This document shows positions 15,712-23,165 of a stretch of 40,232 bases of DNA, one piece after another. Position 1 is the first letter of the stretch. Every line of letters begins with the position of its first letter. The translations under genes and the position numbers were made by a program. The notes beneath the pieces were generated by a model. That model saw only the letters and a program-made list of their open reading frames with translations. It searched no databases and was not told the DNA's origin. Origin of the DNA: an uncultured Eubacterium sp. (lineage in GTDB: Bacteria > Bacillota_A > Clostridia > Lachnospirales > Lachnospiraceae); contig CAJUSH010000002.1 in NCBI GenBank assembly GCA_910589045.1, positions 69,164 through 109,395 of the forward strand. Direction: 5' to 3'.

Positions 15712-16305
15712 TCACTCCAAAGGACTTGTATTGATTTGAAGCATTACCTCTTTTCCATTATCGAGATTTGCCTTTATTCGTAAATAAAACGCATAACCTT
15801 CAGTACCTGCTCCTGCCTCATTATAAAAAGTACCTCCATTATTAAAATCTGCTCCACCCATTGTTGCAGTTGGTCTAAAAAGCCGTCCATACTCATATGA
15901 ATAGCGCCCTGCCGGTCCATTTCCATTCCCAAAAACCATCAAAAAAGTATTATTCATTCCAAGATTATCTCTCCATCTCAAAGTTCCTCTCAAAGTAGTA
16001 CCGTATTGTGTCTTTGAATCTGTAGAATTCTTTTCTGTGCTCGCCGTAACCTCCAGCGTATAAATTGTACCACCAGTTCTTTCTTGACTTTCAACCGCAT
16101 TTAAAACAACCTCACAATCAAGTGTTTCTACCGTCCCATCTTCGTTCTCAACATATGCAGTTGCAATACCCTCCGGAACCAATGTTTCTTGATTCACCGG
16201 TATTTCATCAGCCATGCTTTGTGTTACATTAACACTTAAAAACGTTAATATACACACTAATGTTAATGCCATCGTTCTTTTCATTCTATTATTTTTGATC
16301 ATCAT
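15712..16305 (-). CDS. Unknown secreted protein, possibly DUF5626-like
   Basis: 197 residues starting with a clear signal peptide: basic NNRMKR, a hydrophobic stretch ALTLVCILTFLSV, and a likely cut after the ...QSMA segment. The mature part is beta-rich and Gly/Asn/Thr-rich, with YTLEVTAST, GTTLRGTLRWRDNLGMNN and GNGPAGRYSYEYGR. It recalls the DUF5626 family of small secreted Clostridia proteins, but I am not certain. ATG 16305 follows GGAGG at 5 bases. The gene is strongly AT-rich compared with genes beyond 18 kb. It is divergent from padR, with 217 bp between them. Confidence 0.65.
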   Translation of the reverse strand: MMIKNNRMKRTMALTLVCILTFLSVNVTQSMADEIPVNQETLVPEGIATAYVENEDGTVETLDCEVVLNAVESQERTGGTIYTLEVTASTEKNSTDSKTQYGTTLRGTLRWRDNLGMNNTFLMVFGNGNGPAGRYSYEYGRLFRPTATMGGADFNNGGTFYNEAGAGTEGYAFYLRIKANLDNGKEVMLQINTSPLE

Positions 16306-16522
16306 ATTAACCTCCGTATATTTTATCATATATCAATAAAAACCGAAATCTATTAACTCATTTTTCAAAAATAAACGTTTATTTTTTATAATTTAACACT
16401 ATACTATTTATCATGTTTTGTCAACACTATATTGTAAATCTATGTATTGAAATTTATTCTATAATAGCTTAAAATATAAACAGTAGCTACCATATGATTG
16501 CAATCATTATAAAAAGACTGGC
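16306..16522. promoter_or_regulatory. AT-rich divergent promoter region with PadR-operator-like palindrome
   Basis: A very AT-rich gap between the secreted-protein gene and padR. The perfect palindrome ATGATTGCAATCAT lies at 16494-16507, 15 bases before the padR start, where an autoregulator would bind. A possible rightward promoter is TTGTCA (16417-16422), 17 bp, TATGTA. PadR proteins bind short dyads near their own genes; that this dyad is the operator is inferred. Confidence 0.5.
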
Positions 16523-16936
16523 ATGGCAAAAAAATCTCATCTTGAAACATCATTAAAAAAAGCCACCATCGAGCTGCTTCTTCTAAAGCTCCTCGATGAG
16601 GGCGATATGTACGGCTATCAGCTCTCGGGGGAGCTGAAGCGCCGCAGCAACGGGCAATACACCATCCTGGAGGGATCGATGTACCCGATTTTATACCGAC
16701 TCACAGACAGCGGATACATCTCCTTTTATGAAAAAAAGGTAGGTGTCCGCCAAACGCGTATATACTACCATCTGGAAGATGCCGGCAGACAATATCTAAA
16801 AGACCTGCTCGCATCCTACCGGAGCTATACACAGGTCATCAGCTTTTTACTACATTCACAGGAAGGGGACTGTTATGGACCAGAGCAGACAAGTGAAACG
16901 CTACCTCAGGCAGATCAGGCGGCTGATTCCTTCTGA
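16523..16936 (+). CDS. PadR family transcriptional regulator
   Basis: 137 residues. An N-terminal winged helix (about 10-85) with the family pattern ELLLLKLLDEGDMYGYQLSGEL and GSMYPILYRLTDSGYI, followed by a short dimerisation helix. PadR proteins are small-molecule-responsive repressors, often controlling their own operon and a membrane partner. The last 20 codons overlap the next gene by 62 nt in another frame. The start ATG at 16523 has only a weak ribosome binding site. Typical companions are HAAS/DUF1700 membrane proteins, which follow here twice. Confidence 0.9.
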   Translation: MAKKSHLETSLKKATIELLLLKLLDEGDMYGYQLSGELKRRSNGQYTILEGSMYPILYRLTDSGYISFYEKKVGVRQTRIYYHLEDAGRQYLKDLLASYRSYTQVISFLLHSQEGDCYGPEQTSETLPQADQAADSF

Positions 16937-17384
16937 CTGCATCGGCAAAAAGGACGTCCTGCAAACGATCCGGCACCGGATCGACGCCTACCTTGCGGAG
17001 CACCCGGACGCAGACATGTCCGAATTTATGGGAGAATTCGGAACACCCGAGGAGCTTGCCGAATCCTTTCTGGATGAAATGTCAGGCGCAGCGCTGATGA
17101 CGGATTTGAACCGCCGACGCCGCAATACGATTTGCACAGGCGGGTGCCTGATACTGATTGCAGCACTGTTTGCAGCCTATGCATTATATATTGATTACTC
17201 TACTTCAGTCGACATTATTGAATCAATCACAATCTATAAAGATCTGTCCGAAGCTCCCACCGAGCTTCGGCTTCGAGCTCAAAATGAAAGTGATAACAAA
17301 GATGAACAAGAAGGGGACTGTTATGAACCAGAGCAGACAGGCGAAACGCTACCTCAGGCAGATCAAGCGGCTGATTCCTTCTAA
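16875..17384 (+). CDS. HAAS/DUF1700-like membrane protein, first tandem copy
   Basis: 169 residues. The N-terminal ~75 residues form the helical HAAS-type module (RYLRQIRRLIP...IRHRIDAYLAEHPDADMSEFMGEFGTPEELAESFLDEM). One membrane helix follows (about 92-112). The gene starts inside padR (62-nt overlap) and ends inside the second copy with the same 62-nt overlap. Its last ~24 residues closely match the tail of PadR, because both are the same duplicated DNA read in the same alternative frame. HAAS domains are thought to act with PadR regulators; the mechanism is unknown. ATG 16875 follows GGAAGGGG. Confidence 0.75.
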   Translation: MDQSRQVKRYLRQIRRLIPSDCIGKKDVLQTIRHRIDAYLAEHPDADMSEFMGEFGTPEELAESFLDEMSGAALMTDLNRRRRNTICTGGCLILIAALFAAYALYIDYSTSVDIIESITIYKDLSEAPTELRLRAQNESDNKDEQEGDCYEPEQTGETLPQADQAADSF

Positions 17385-17775
17385 CTGCATCGGCAAAAAG
17401 GATGCCCTGCGATCCATCCGCCACCGGGTCGATGCCTACTTTACAGAGCATCCGGACACAAACATGTCCGAATTTATGCAGGAATTCGGGACACCCGAGG
17501 AGCTTGCCGAGTCTTTTCTGGATGAAATGCCGGGCGCAGCACTGATGACGGATTTAAACCGCCGACGCTGCATCAATATCTGCATAGGTGGGAGCTTTGT
17601 ACTGATTGCCGCGCTACTTACCTCCTATGCATGGTATGTTAAAAATACAACAGCTGTAGGTATTATCGAAACACTTATCATCTATGAAGATACCGACGAA
17701 TCCCCCACAAAGCTTGAACCCCAAGATCCGCCGACGATTCCAGATGAAAACGAACACGAGGAGGAACAACAATGA
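17323..17775 (+). CDS. HAAS/DUF1700-like membrane protein, second tandem copy
   Basis: 150 residues and clearly paralogous to the preceding gene over the first ~110 residues (MNQSRQAKRYLRQIKRLIP...PEELAESFLDEMPGAALMTDLNRRR). A membrane segment (about 92-112) follows, with a divergent acidic Pro/Glu-rich tail (DPPTIPDENEHEEEQQ). ATG 17323 follows AAGGGG. A longer in-frame extension to 17158 overlaps the first copy and has no support. The stop is directly followed by the start of a broken secreted-protein gene. Likely a recent local duplication. Confidence 0.75.
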   Translation: MNQSRQAKRYLRQIKRLIPSNCIGKKDALRSIRHRVDAYFTEHPDTNMSEFMQEFGTPEELAESFLDEMPGAALMTDLNRRRCINICIGGSFVLIAALLTSYAWYVKNTTAVGIIETLIIYEDTDESPTKLEPQDPPTIPDENEHEEEQQ

Positions 17776-17950
17776 AAAACTTTATGCAGTCATTTTATCT
17801 ATATGACTGACTTTACCGCTGGCACCGAGAACGGTCCATGCCGCAAAGTTACCGGTTAGTGAAACATCAGAGATTGTCTGGCAGGACGACTATTCCATCG
17901 TCATGACGCTAACCATGTACGACTCCGACTTCGCAGAGCGCGCGGCAACG
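17775..17950 (+). pseudogene. Broken secreted-protein gene, truncated
   Basis: The ATG at 17775 opens a 12-codon frame that stops at a TGA. One base shifted, the sequence reads as a typical signal peptide and mature start (KLYAVILSI, stop, LTLPLAPRTVHAAKLPVSE, then VWQDDYSIVMTLTMYD). Loss of one A in the A-run after the ATG plus an in-frame TGA would explain it. The frame then runs into the antisense of the nuclease remnant at about 17950, so the 3' part is missing. The original protein was probably the exported partner of the PadR/HAAS group. Family not recognised. Confidence 0.6.
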
Positions 17951-18200
17951 ACAAAAACTGCCCGCCAAACCGTTCCAGATATTCCTCCGCCGTCTGCACG
18001 GACACCTGCAGCTTTTTCTGCAGCCGCTCCAGAATATCCTCCTCGGAAAATCCGCAGTCAATGCGTGTTTCTATGATGCCTTTTGCTCTTCCCTCTGCTT
18101 TTCCTTCCCTTGCAATTTCGTCAAACAAGGTACACATAGTAACATCTCCCTTCTTCGCCAATTCGTTATAATCAATCCCGCAGTTTGTCGCCAGCCACAG
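17950..18200 (-). mobile_element. Remnant of an Rpn/PD-(D/E)xK family transposase-nuclease gene
   Basis: The minus strand encodes about 80 residues like the C-terminal tail of Rpn-type recombination-promoting nucleases (YNELAKKGDVTMCTLFDEI, AREGKAEGRAKGIIE, EEDILERLQKKL, TAEEYLERFG). The 5' part, including the catalytic domain, is missing: a stop (TGA, 18201-18203) precedes the homologous reading frame. The 3' end runs from FGGQ into unrelated sequence that is the antisense of the broken secreted-protein gene (17901 onward). So the element is truncated on both sides. An ATG-initiated ORF spans 17901-18161 but is unlikely to be functional. Confidence 0.65.
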
Positions 18201-18217
18201 TCACCAGATATTTTTAT

Positions 18218-19705
18218 CTACAGCGCTTCCGCAATTTTCAGCACCACAAGCTTATTTTTCCGGAACACCGACTGGTATTCACCGTAGGAGCAGGGTGCCC
18301 AGGTTTGGCCCACCTCAATGGTAATCGAGGGCAAAACAAGCATGTCCATCACATACTCCCGGTACTGCCCGCCCACGGGCTTTCCGCCGGAGCCGTAGCT
18401 GCCTGCATCCCGGTAGCCGGTGAGGCTGCGGGCAATCTGATACATTTTCTGCGTCTTGCTTTTGATCCGTTTGTCCGTGCAGTCGCCGAACACAATCTGC
18501 CCCATCGCGTGGTAATTGACGACCCCACGCAGCCCCTGATTGCTTTTCAGATCCTTTGTAAAAGCCGCAATCGCCTTCGCCTCCGGCTCACTGAGAGCCT
18601 TTTTGCCGGAATAGCCCTCCGCCCCTTTCTTTCCGCCCGGGTAAAACCCGCCCTTCGCCGGAAAGTTCCGGTTCAGATCCACACCCCGGCTGTTTGCCTT
18701 CCAGCGGGGATTGGTCGTCTGTGAAATAGTCACACCGTCTGGGTTTGCCATCACAATATAGTGAATCTGCATATTTTTCAGCAGATCTGCCGGTTTTATA
18801 CCGCTGATCGTCTTATTATAGTTCCGCAGATAATACTCGATCTCACGCATGAGCATCGCGGAACAGATATACTCCCGCGCATGGAGCGTGCTTACAACCA
18901 GAAGGGATTTGCCTGCATCCGGATTTCCGATCGCAAAATCGTAAATCGTACGTCCCTCCACGGACGTCCCGATCGGAATCAGCTCACAGTAATTACTGTA
19001 CGCCTTCGTCAGCTCCTCCATATCCGCTTTCATCTCATTGTAGGTATACTTCTGCTTTGTGATATTCACCGCCTGCTTGTGGGAAAAGGTAATCCCCGCG
19101 GCCGCTCCCGACACACCCTGCGCATTGTAGGGGACCACCCGATAACGATAGGTTTTCCCATATACCACGCTCTTATCCGTGTAGCGGGCCTTCTCAACCG
19201 TAGCCTGCTTTTTGTAGGAGCCGCTGTCCGCCCTGCGGTAAATCTCGTAGGAGACAGCATCGTCACTCTCATGCCACTCCAAGAGCACCTTTGTATCCGA
19301 CCGGCTGGTGGTATGCAGCCCCGCCGCCTTCTTCGGGACGGGAAGCTTTGAATCATCCGGTAAATTCCCCGGCTCCTCCGGCTGCTGTGAATCCCCCGAT
19401 GTATTCCCCGGCTCCTCCGACTTCTGTGAATCCCCCGGTCTGCTCCCCGGCTTCTCCTGCTGATGTGAATCCCCCGATGTATTCCCCGGCTCCTCCGACT
19501 GCTGTGAATCCTCCGGTCTGCTCCCCGGCTCCTCCTGCTGATGTGAATCCTCGGATGTACCTCCCGCCTCCGGTGTCACACCTGCCTCTGCCTTCAAGGC
19601 CGCCCCTTCTGCCGCGGTACCGGCAGCGTAAGCAGGCATTGCCTGCGCTGCGATACACAGCGCACACAAAATGAGCGCCGTCAGTTTCTTTCGTCTATTT
19701 CTCAT
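18218..19705 (-). CDS. Secreted M14-family zinc carboxypeptidase with Fn3-like domain and repetitive linker
   Basis: 495 residues. Signal peptide 1-27 (ends MPAYA). Residues 52-116 are five 13-residue repeats of the type DSxQxEEPGNTSG. A fibronectin type III-like domain follows (about 125-208; VLLEWHESDDAVSYEIYRRA...YRYRVVPYNAQG). The M14 peptidase domain (about 215-495) has the zinc ligands His275 and Glu278 in THAREY-like HARE and His399 in NYHA, the substrate-binding RGVDLNRNFP, and catalytic Glu464 in ITIEVG. Members cleave C-terminal residues from peptides, including cell-wall peptides. It probably acts outside the cell, tethered or spaced by the linker. ATG 19705 follows AGGAGA. Confidence 0.9.
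   Translation of the reverse strand: MRNRRKKLTALILCALCIAAQAMPAYAAGTAAEGAALKAEAGVTPEAGGTSEDSHQQEEPGSRPEDSQQSEEPGNTSGDSHQQEKPGSRPGDSQKSEEPGNTSGDSQQPEEPGNLPDDSKLPVPKKAAGLHTTSRSDTKVLLEWHESDDAVSYEIYRRADSGSYKKQATVEKARYTDKSVVYGKTYRYRVVPYNAQGVSGAAAGITFSHKQAVNITKQKYTYNEMKADMEELTKAYSNYCELIPIGTSVEGRTIYDFAIGNPDAGKSLLVVSTLHAREYICSAMLMREIEYYLRNYNKTISGIKPADLLKNMQIHYIVMANPDGVTISQTTNPRWKANSRGVDLNRNFPAKGGFYPGGKKGAEGYSGKKALSEPEAKAIAAFTKDLKSNQGLRGVVNYHAMGQIVFGDCTDKRIKSKTQKMYQIARSLTGYRDAGSYGSGGKPVGGQYREYVMDMLVLPSITIEVGQTWAPCSYGEYQSVFRKNKLVVLKIAEAL
19358..19552 (-). repeat. 39-bp tandem repeat in the carboxypeptidase linker
   Basis: Five 39-bp units encode 13-residue repeats. Units alternate (HQQE.PGSRP type and Q.SEEPGNTS type), giving a 78-bp higher-order period for units 1+2 and 3+4. 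The reading frame is kept throughout, so copy number can change without frameshift. Confidence 0.85.
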
Positions 19706-19738
19706 GCGTTTCTCCTGTATGTATCGAACAAAAATCCC

Positions 19739-19918
19739 CTAATCCATCAGCTCATACTGCAGCATCTCATAACGGAGTCTGCTTCCCTCCCCGATCTCGG
19801 CAGGGAGCAGCGCCCGCGCCACACATTTTTCCCCCAGCTGCGGATTCTCCTCCGACACTAAATAGGCATAATCCCCGTCAATACGTCCTACGGTATATCG
19901 TTTTGTCGTCAGATCCAT
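19739..19918 (-). CDS. Small protein of 59 residues, DUF3006-like
   Basis: 59 residues: a short beta-rich protein with the pattern YTVGRIDGDYAYLVSEE and LLPAEIGEGSRLRYEM, which recalls DUF3006 proteins (IDR-E-G-AVL...LP...GD). The assignment is tentative. ATG 19918 follows AGGAAA; a longer ORF to 20038 includes the hairpin at 19941-19969 and is unlikely. It lies downstream of nrdD on the same strand, separated by a probable terminator. No signal peptide or membrane segment. Confidence 0.65.
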   Translation of the reverse strand: MDLTTKRYTVGRIDGDYAYLVSEENPQLGEKCVARALLPAEIGEGSRLRYEMLQYELMD

Positions 19919-19940
19919 ATTTTTCCTTTCTGCATAAAAC

Positions 19941-19975
19941 GGCGCCGCCCGCATCAGCTGCGGCGGCGCACATAC
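19941..19975 (-). terminator. GC-rich hairpin after nrdD
   Basis: On the minus strand GCGCCGCCGCA pairs with TGCGGGCGGCGC (one bulged base) and is followed by CGTTTTAT. A probable terminator for nrdD, or an attenuator in front of the 59-residue protein. Confidence 0.6.
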
Positions 19976-20044
19976 TCCCAGCATTTGCCAAACATCCATG
20001 CAGGCATGGCTATTTTCCTCTATGCCCCGGGAATCCATCCGTTC

Positions 20045-22249
20045 CTATAAATGCAGCACCCGCTCCCTGATCTCCTGTGTTCTGCCCTGATTCCAGAACT
20101 GTGTGCCAATATAGCCGCAGGTACGGCGTGCCACGTTCATCTTGCTCTGGTCACGGTTGCCGCAGACAGGGCACTCCCAGACAAGCTTGCCATGGTCGTC
20201 AGCGACGACCTTGATCTCACCGCCAAAGCCGCACACCTGGCAGTAATCGCTCTTCGTGTTCAGCTCTGCATACATGATGTTGTCGTAGATGTACTTCATC
20301 ACCGTAAGCACCGCCTCCAGGTTGTTCTTCATATCGGGCACCTCCACGTAGCTGATGGCGCCTCCCGGTGAGAGCTGCTGGAACTGTGCCTCAAATTTAA
20401 GCTTTGAAAACGCGTCGATCTCCTCCGTCACATGCACATGGTAGCTGTTTGTAATATAGCTCTTGTCCGTCACGCCCGGGATGATGCCGAAGCGCTGCTG
20501 CAGGCACCTTGCAAACTTATAGGTCGTAGACTCCAGCGGTGTCCCGTACACGCTGAAGTCGATATTTGTCTTTGCCTTCCACCCCGCGCAGGCGTCGTTT
20601 AAATGCTGCATCACCTGCAGCGCAAAGGGCGTCGCATCCGCGTCCGTGTGCGACTTCCCGGTCATATACCGGGTACACTCACACAGCCCCGCATAGCCAA
20701 GGGAGATCGTAGAATAGCCGTTGTAAAGCAATGCATCGATCTTCTCTCCCGGAGCCAGCCTTGCCAGCGCGCCGTGCTGCCAGAGGATCGGCGCCACATC
20801 CGAGGGTGTCCCCTTGAGGCGGTTGTGACGGCACATCAGCGCCTTGTAGCACAGCTCCAGCCGCTCGTCAAAAATCCGCCAGAACTGATCCACCTTTCCG
20901 CCGGAGGAGCAGGCGATGTCCACCAGGTTCAGTGTCACGACACCCTGGTTGAAGCGGCCGTAATATTTATGCCGCTTTGCGTCGTAGTTGCCCGCCTTCG
21001 CAATATTGCCCACACCCGCATCGGTAAACCGATCCGGTGTCAGAAAGCTGCGGCAGCCCATACAGGTATAGACATCTCCCTTTTTCATCTTCCGCATCAT
21101 CTTTTCCGAAATGTAATCCGGCACCATCCGCTTTGCAGTGCACTCCGCCGCGATCTTCGTCAGATAGTAATACTTGCTGTCCTCGTGGATGTTATTCTCC
21201 TCGAGCGTGTAGATGAGCTTCGGAAAAGCAGGTGTAATGTAAATCCCGCGCTCATTTTTCACGCCGCGGATACGCTGATAAAGCATCTCCTCTATGATCA
21301 GTGCGAGATCCTCCCGAAGCTGTCCCTCGGGCACCTCATTCAGGTACATAAACACCGTCACAAACGGTGCCTGTCCGTTGGTGGTCATGAGTGAGATCAC
21401 CTGATACTGGATCATCTGCACTCCCTGCTTGATCTCGTCGCGCACGCGCATCTCCGCGATGCGGTTGATTTTTTCCCCGTCAAGTGCAAGCCCCTGGGCC
21501 GCAAACTCCTCCCGCACCCTCTTTCGGTATTTTTCCCGGCTGATCTGCACAAAGGGTGCTAAATGCGCCAGGGAAATACTTTGTCCACCGTACTGTGCAC
21601 TGGCGATCTGGGCGATGCTCTGAGTCGCGATATTGCACGCCGTGGCAAAGCTCTTGGGCCGCTCGATCATCGTCTCACTGATAACCGTGCCGTTCTGCAG
21701 CATGTCCTCCAGATTCACGAGACAGCAGTTGTGCATGTGCTGCGCAAAATAGTCCGCGTCATGAAAATGCAGAATACCCTGCTCGTGGGCCGCCAGCACC
21801 TCCTGGGGCAGCAGGAAGCGCCGTGTGATATCCTTGCTGACCTCCCCTGCCATGTAGTCACGCTGCACGCTGTTGACCGTCGGGTTTTTGTTGGAGTTCT
21901 CCTGCTTGACCTCCTCGTTGTTGCATTCAATCAGACTCAAAATCTGCTCGTCCGTGGAATTGGACTTGCGCACCAGCGCTCTCTTATAGCGATATGTAAT
22001 GTAGTTTCTCGCCACGCCGAACGCGCGCAGATCCATGATCTGATTTTCCACCAGATCCTGAATCTCCTCCACATTCAGGGCGCGGTTTACCTCCTCGCAG
22101 GTGCCCCGGACCTTGTTCGAAATCCGCAAAATCTGCTCGTTGGTCATGCGCTCTGCCGACGGCACGCTCTCGTTTGCCTTCTGTACCGCCGCAATAATCT
22201 TTGTAATATCAAAATCCGTCTCAGCGCCGCTTCTCTTAATAATTTTCAT
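20045..22249 (-). CDS. nrdD: Anaerobic ribonucleoside-triphosphate reductase
   Basis: 734 residues. It reduces ribonucleotides to deoxyribonucleotides under anoxia with a glycyl radical. The N-terminal ATP-cone (MKIIKRSGAETDFDITKI..., about 1-95) senses dATP/ATP. The C-terminus holds the zinc site (CQVCGF and CPVCGN) and the radical loop RRTCGYIG (Gly712 within it). Full length. The radical-activating partner nrdG normally follows nrdD but is not adjacent here, so it must be encoded elsewhere. An NrdR-type box lies inside its promoter. ATG 22249 follows AAGGAG. Confidence 0.97.
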   Translation of the reverse strand: MKIIKRSGAETDFDITKIIAAVQKANESVPSAERMTNEQILRISNKVRGTCEEVNRALNVEEIQDLVENQIMDLRAFGVARNYITYRYKRALVRKSNSTDEQILSLIECNNEEVKQENSNKNPTVNSVQRDYMAGEVSKDITRRFLLPQEVLAAHEQGILHFHDADYFAQHMHNCCLVNLEDMLQNGTVISETMIERPKSFATACNIATQSIAQIASAQYGGQSISLAHLAPFVQISREKYRKRVREEFAAQGLALDGEKINRIAEMRVRDEIKQGVQMIQYQVISLMTTNGQAPFVTVFMYLNEVPEGQLREDLALIIEEMLYQRIRGVKNERGIYITPAFPKLIYTLEENNIHEDSKYYYLTKIAAECTAKRMVPDYISEKMMRKMKKGDVYTCMGCRSFLTPDRFTDAGVGNIAKAGNYDAKRHKYYGRFNQGVVTLNLVDIACSSGGKVDQFWRIFDERLELCYKALMCRHNRLKGTPSDVAPILWQHGALARLAPGEKIDALLYNGYSTISLGYAGLCECTRYMTGKSHTDADATPFALQVMQHLNDACAGWKAKTNIDFSVYGTPLESTTYKFARCLQQRFGIIPGVTDKSYITNSYHVHVTEEIDAFSKLKFEAQFQQLSPGGAISYVEVPDMKNNLEAVLTVMKYIYDNIMYAELNTKSDYCQVCGFGGEIKVVADDHGKLVWECPVCGNRDQSKMNVARRTCGYIGTQFWNQGRTQEIRERVLHL

Positions 22250-22480
22250 ACCGCTTTATACTCCTTAATAATTCAGGTTCTCAAAAAACGTTGTTGAAAA
22301 CCATTGTACAAGATGTAGTGTGGCATGTCAACAACGGGTACTAGATATTTATTTTTTCAGCATTTTTAACAAACTTTAAAAAATTTTTTCCGAATCCCAT
22401 TGCCAATACCGTGAAACCAAACCGCACCCACAGTCATTGCTTTTATCACGCAGAAAATCCATGCGGGTTTCCTGTATGAT
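22250..22480 (-). promoter_or_regulatory. nrdD promoter with NrdR-box-like sequence
   Basis: TTGACA (22326-22331), exactly 17 bp, TACAAT (22303-22308). The spacer holds ACACTACATCTTGT (22308-22321 on the minus strand), close to the NrdR box consensus, so NrdR binding would block the promoter. I see only one clear box; a second would be expected about three helical turns away. The rest, 22332-22480, shows nothing recognisable. Confidence 0.6.
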
Positions 22481-22512
22481 AAAAATACGGCAGAAATACC
22501 TGCCGTATTTTT
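22481..22512 (-). terminator. Intrinsic terminator after the PepSY gene
   Basis: AAAAATACGGCAG pairs perfectly with CTGCCGTATTTTT around a 6-nt loop; works in both directions. It ends the gene at 22551-23066. Confidence 0.9.
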
Positions 22513-22550
22513 CATCCTTCGTTTATCATCCGCTGTAGCAGAAGCCCGGC

Positions 22551-23066
22551 CTACCAGGCCACAATCTCCCACTCGAACTCCATCAGCTGTCCGGTTCCCG
22601 CGTGGTATTTCATCTCAATCTTCTTGCTGCCCTTCTTCATCCGGACCTTGTAGATCGCAACGCCGTCATCATACTTCTGCACGATGCTTGTGATCGTCCC
22701 GCCCTTAACCTTCTTTTCCGCAAGGGCACGGCATTTCTCCTCACCGATCAGCTTCCCGCTCTCATCAAAACGGTCAACCTTGTTATCCTCCCACTCATAG
22801 GCGATCAGCTTGCCGTCGGAAGCACGGTAGGTCAGCTTATACTCCTTCGTCCCCTTAAAAAGCTCCACCTCATAGACTCCCACGCCGTCCTCATAGTCCG
22901 CGTCCACATCTGTCACTACGGCATTTTTTACTTTATTCAATGCCTTCTGCTGTGCCTGCTTTTCACTGGTAATCCCCTTTGCATAAGCCGTATCGGGATG
23001 CCCGAAAGTCCCGACTGCCAAAAAGCAAATTACCATCATAGCTCCTGTCATTTTTCGCAACTTCAT
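22551..23066 (-). CDS. Exported protein with two PepSY-type repeats
   Basis: 171 residues. Signal peptide (KLRKMTGAMMVICFLAVGTFG...AYA). The mature part has two related ~65-residue modules: EKQAQQKALNKVKNAVVTDVDADYEDGVGVYEVEL...YKLTYRASDGKLIAYEWE and EKCRALAEKKVKGGTITSIVQKYDDGVAIYKVRM...IEMKYHAGTGQLMEFEWE. PepSY proteins are typically outside the cell or in the wall and may inhibit proteases or sense peptides. ATG 23066 follows AGGAGG. It is a single-gene unit with a strong terminator. Confidence 0.85.
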   Translation of the reverse strand: MKLRKMTGAMMVICFLAVGTFGHPDTAYAKGITSEKQAQQKALNKVKNAVVTDVDADYEDGVGVYEVELFKGTKEYKLTYRASDGKLIAYEWEDNKVDRFDESGKLIGEEKCRALAEKKVKGGTITSIVQKYDDGVAIYKVRMKKGSKKIEMKYHAGTGQLMEFEWEIVAW

Positions 23067-23165
23067 TTTTTTGTCCTCCTTTTTGATTTATAGTTAGTTC
23101 GGCCTTTGACTTCGCTGTTACGGGCTGTACCGCAGAGACATGCCCATGTGTATCGAATAAATAAG

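Noticed and set aside
17158..17322. N-terminal extension of the second HAAS copy
   Set aside because: It overlaps the first copy in another frame; the internal ATG at 17323 has a ribosome binding site and aligns with the start of the first copy.
20051..22297. Plus-strand ORFs opposite nrdD
   Set aside because: Antisense of a fully conserved enzyme; no protein-like composition.
22366..22572. 68-residue minus-strand ORF
   Set aside because: Spans the perfect terminator at 22481-22512.
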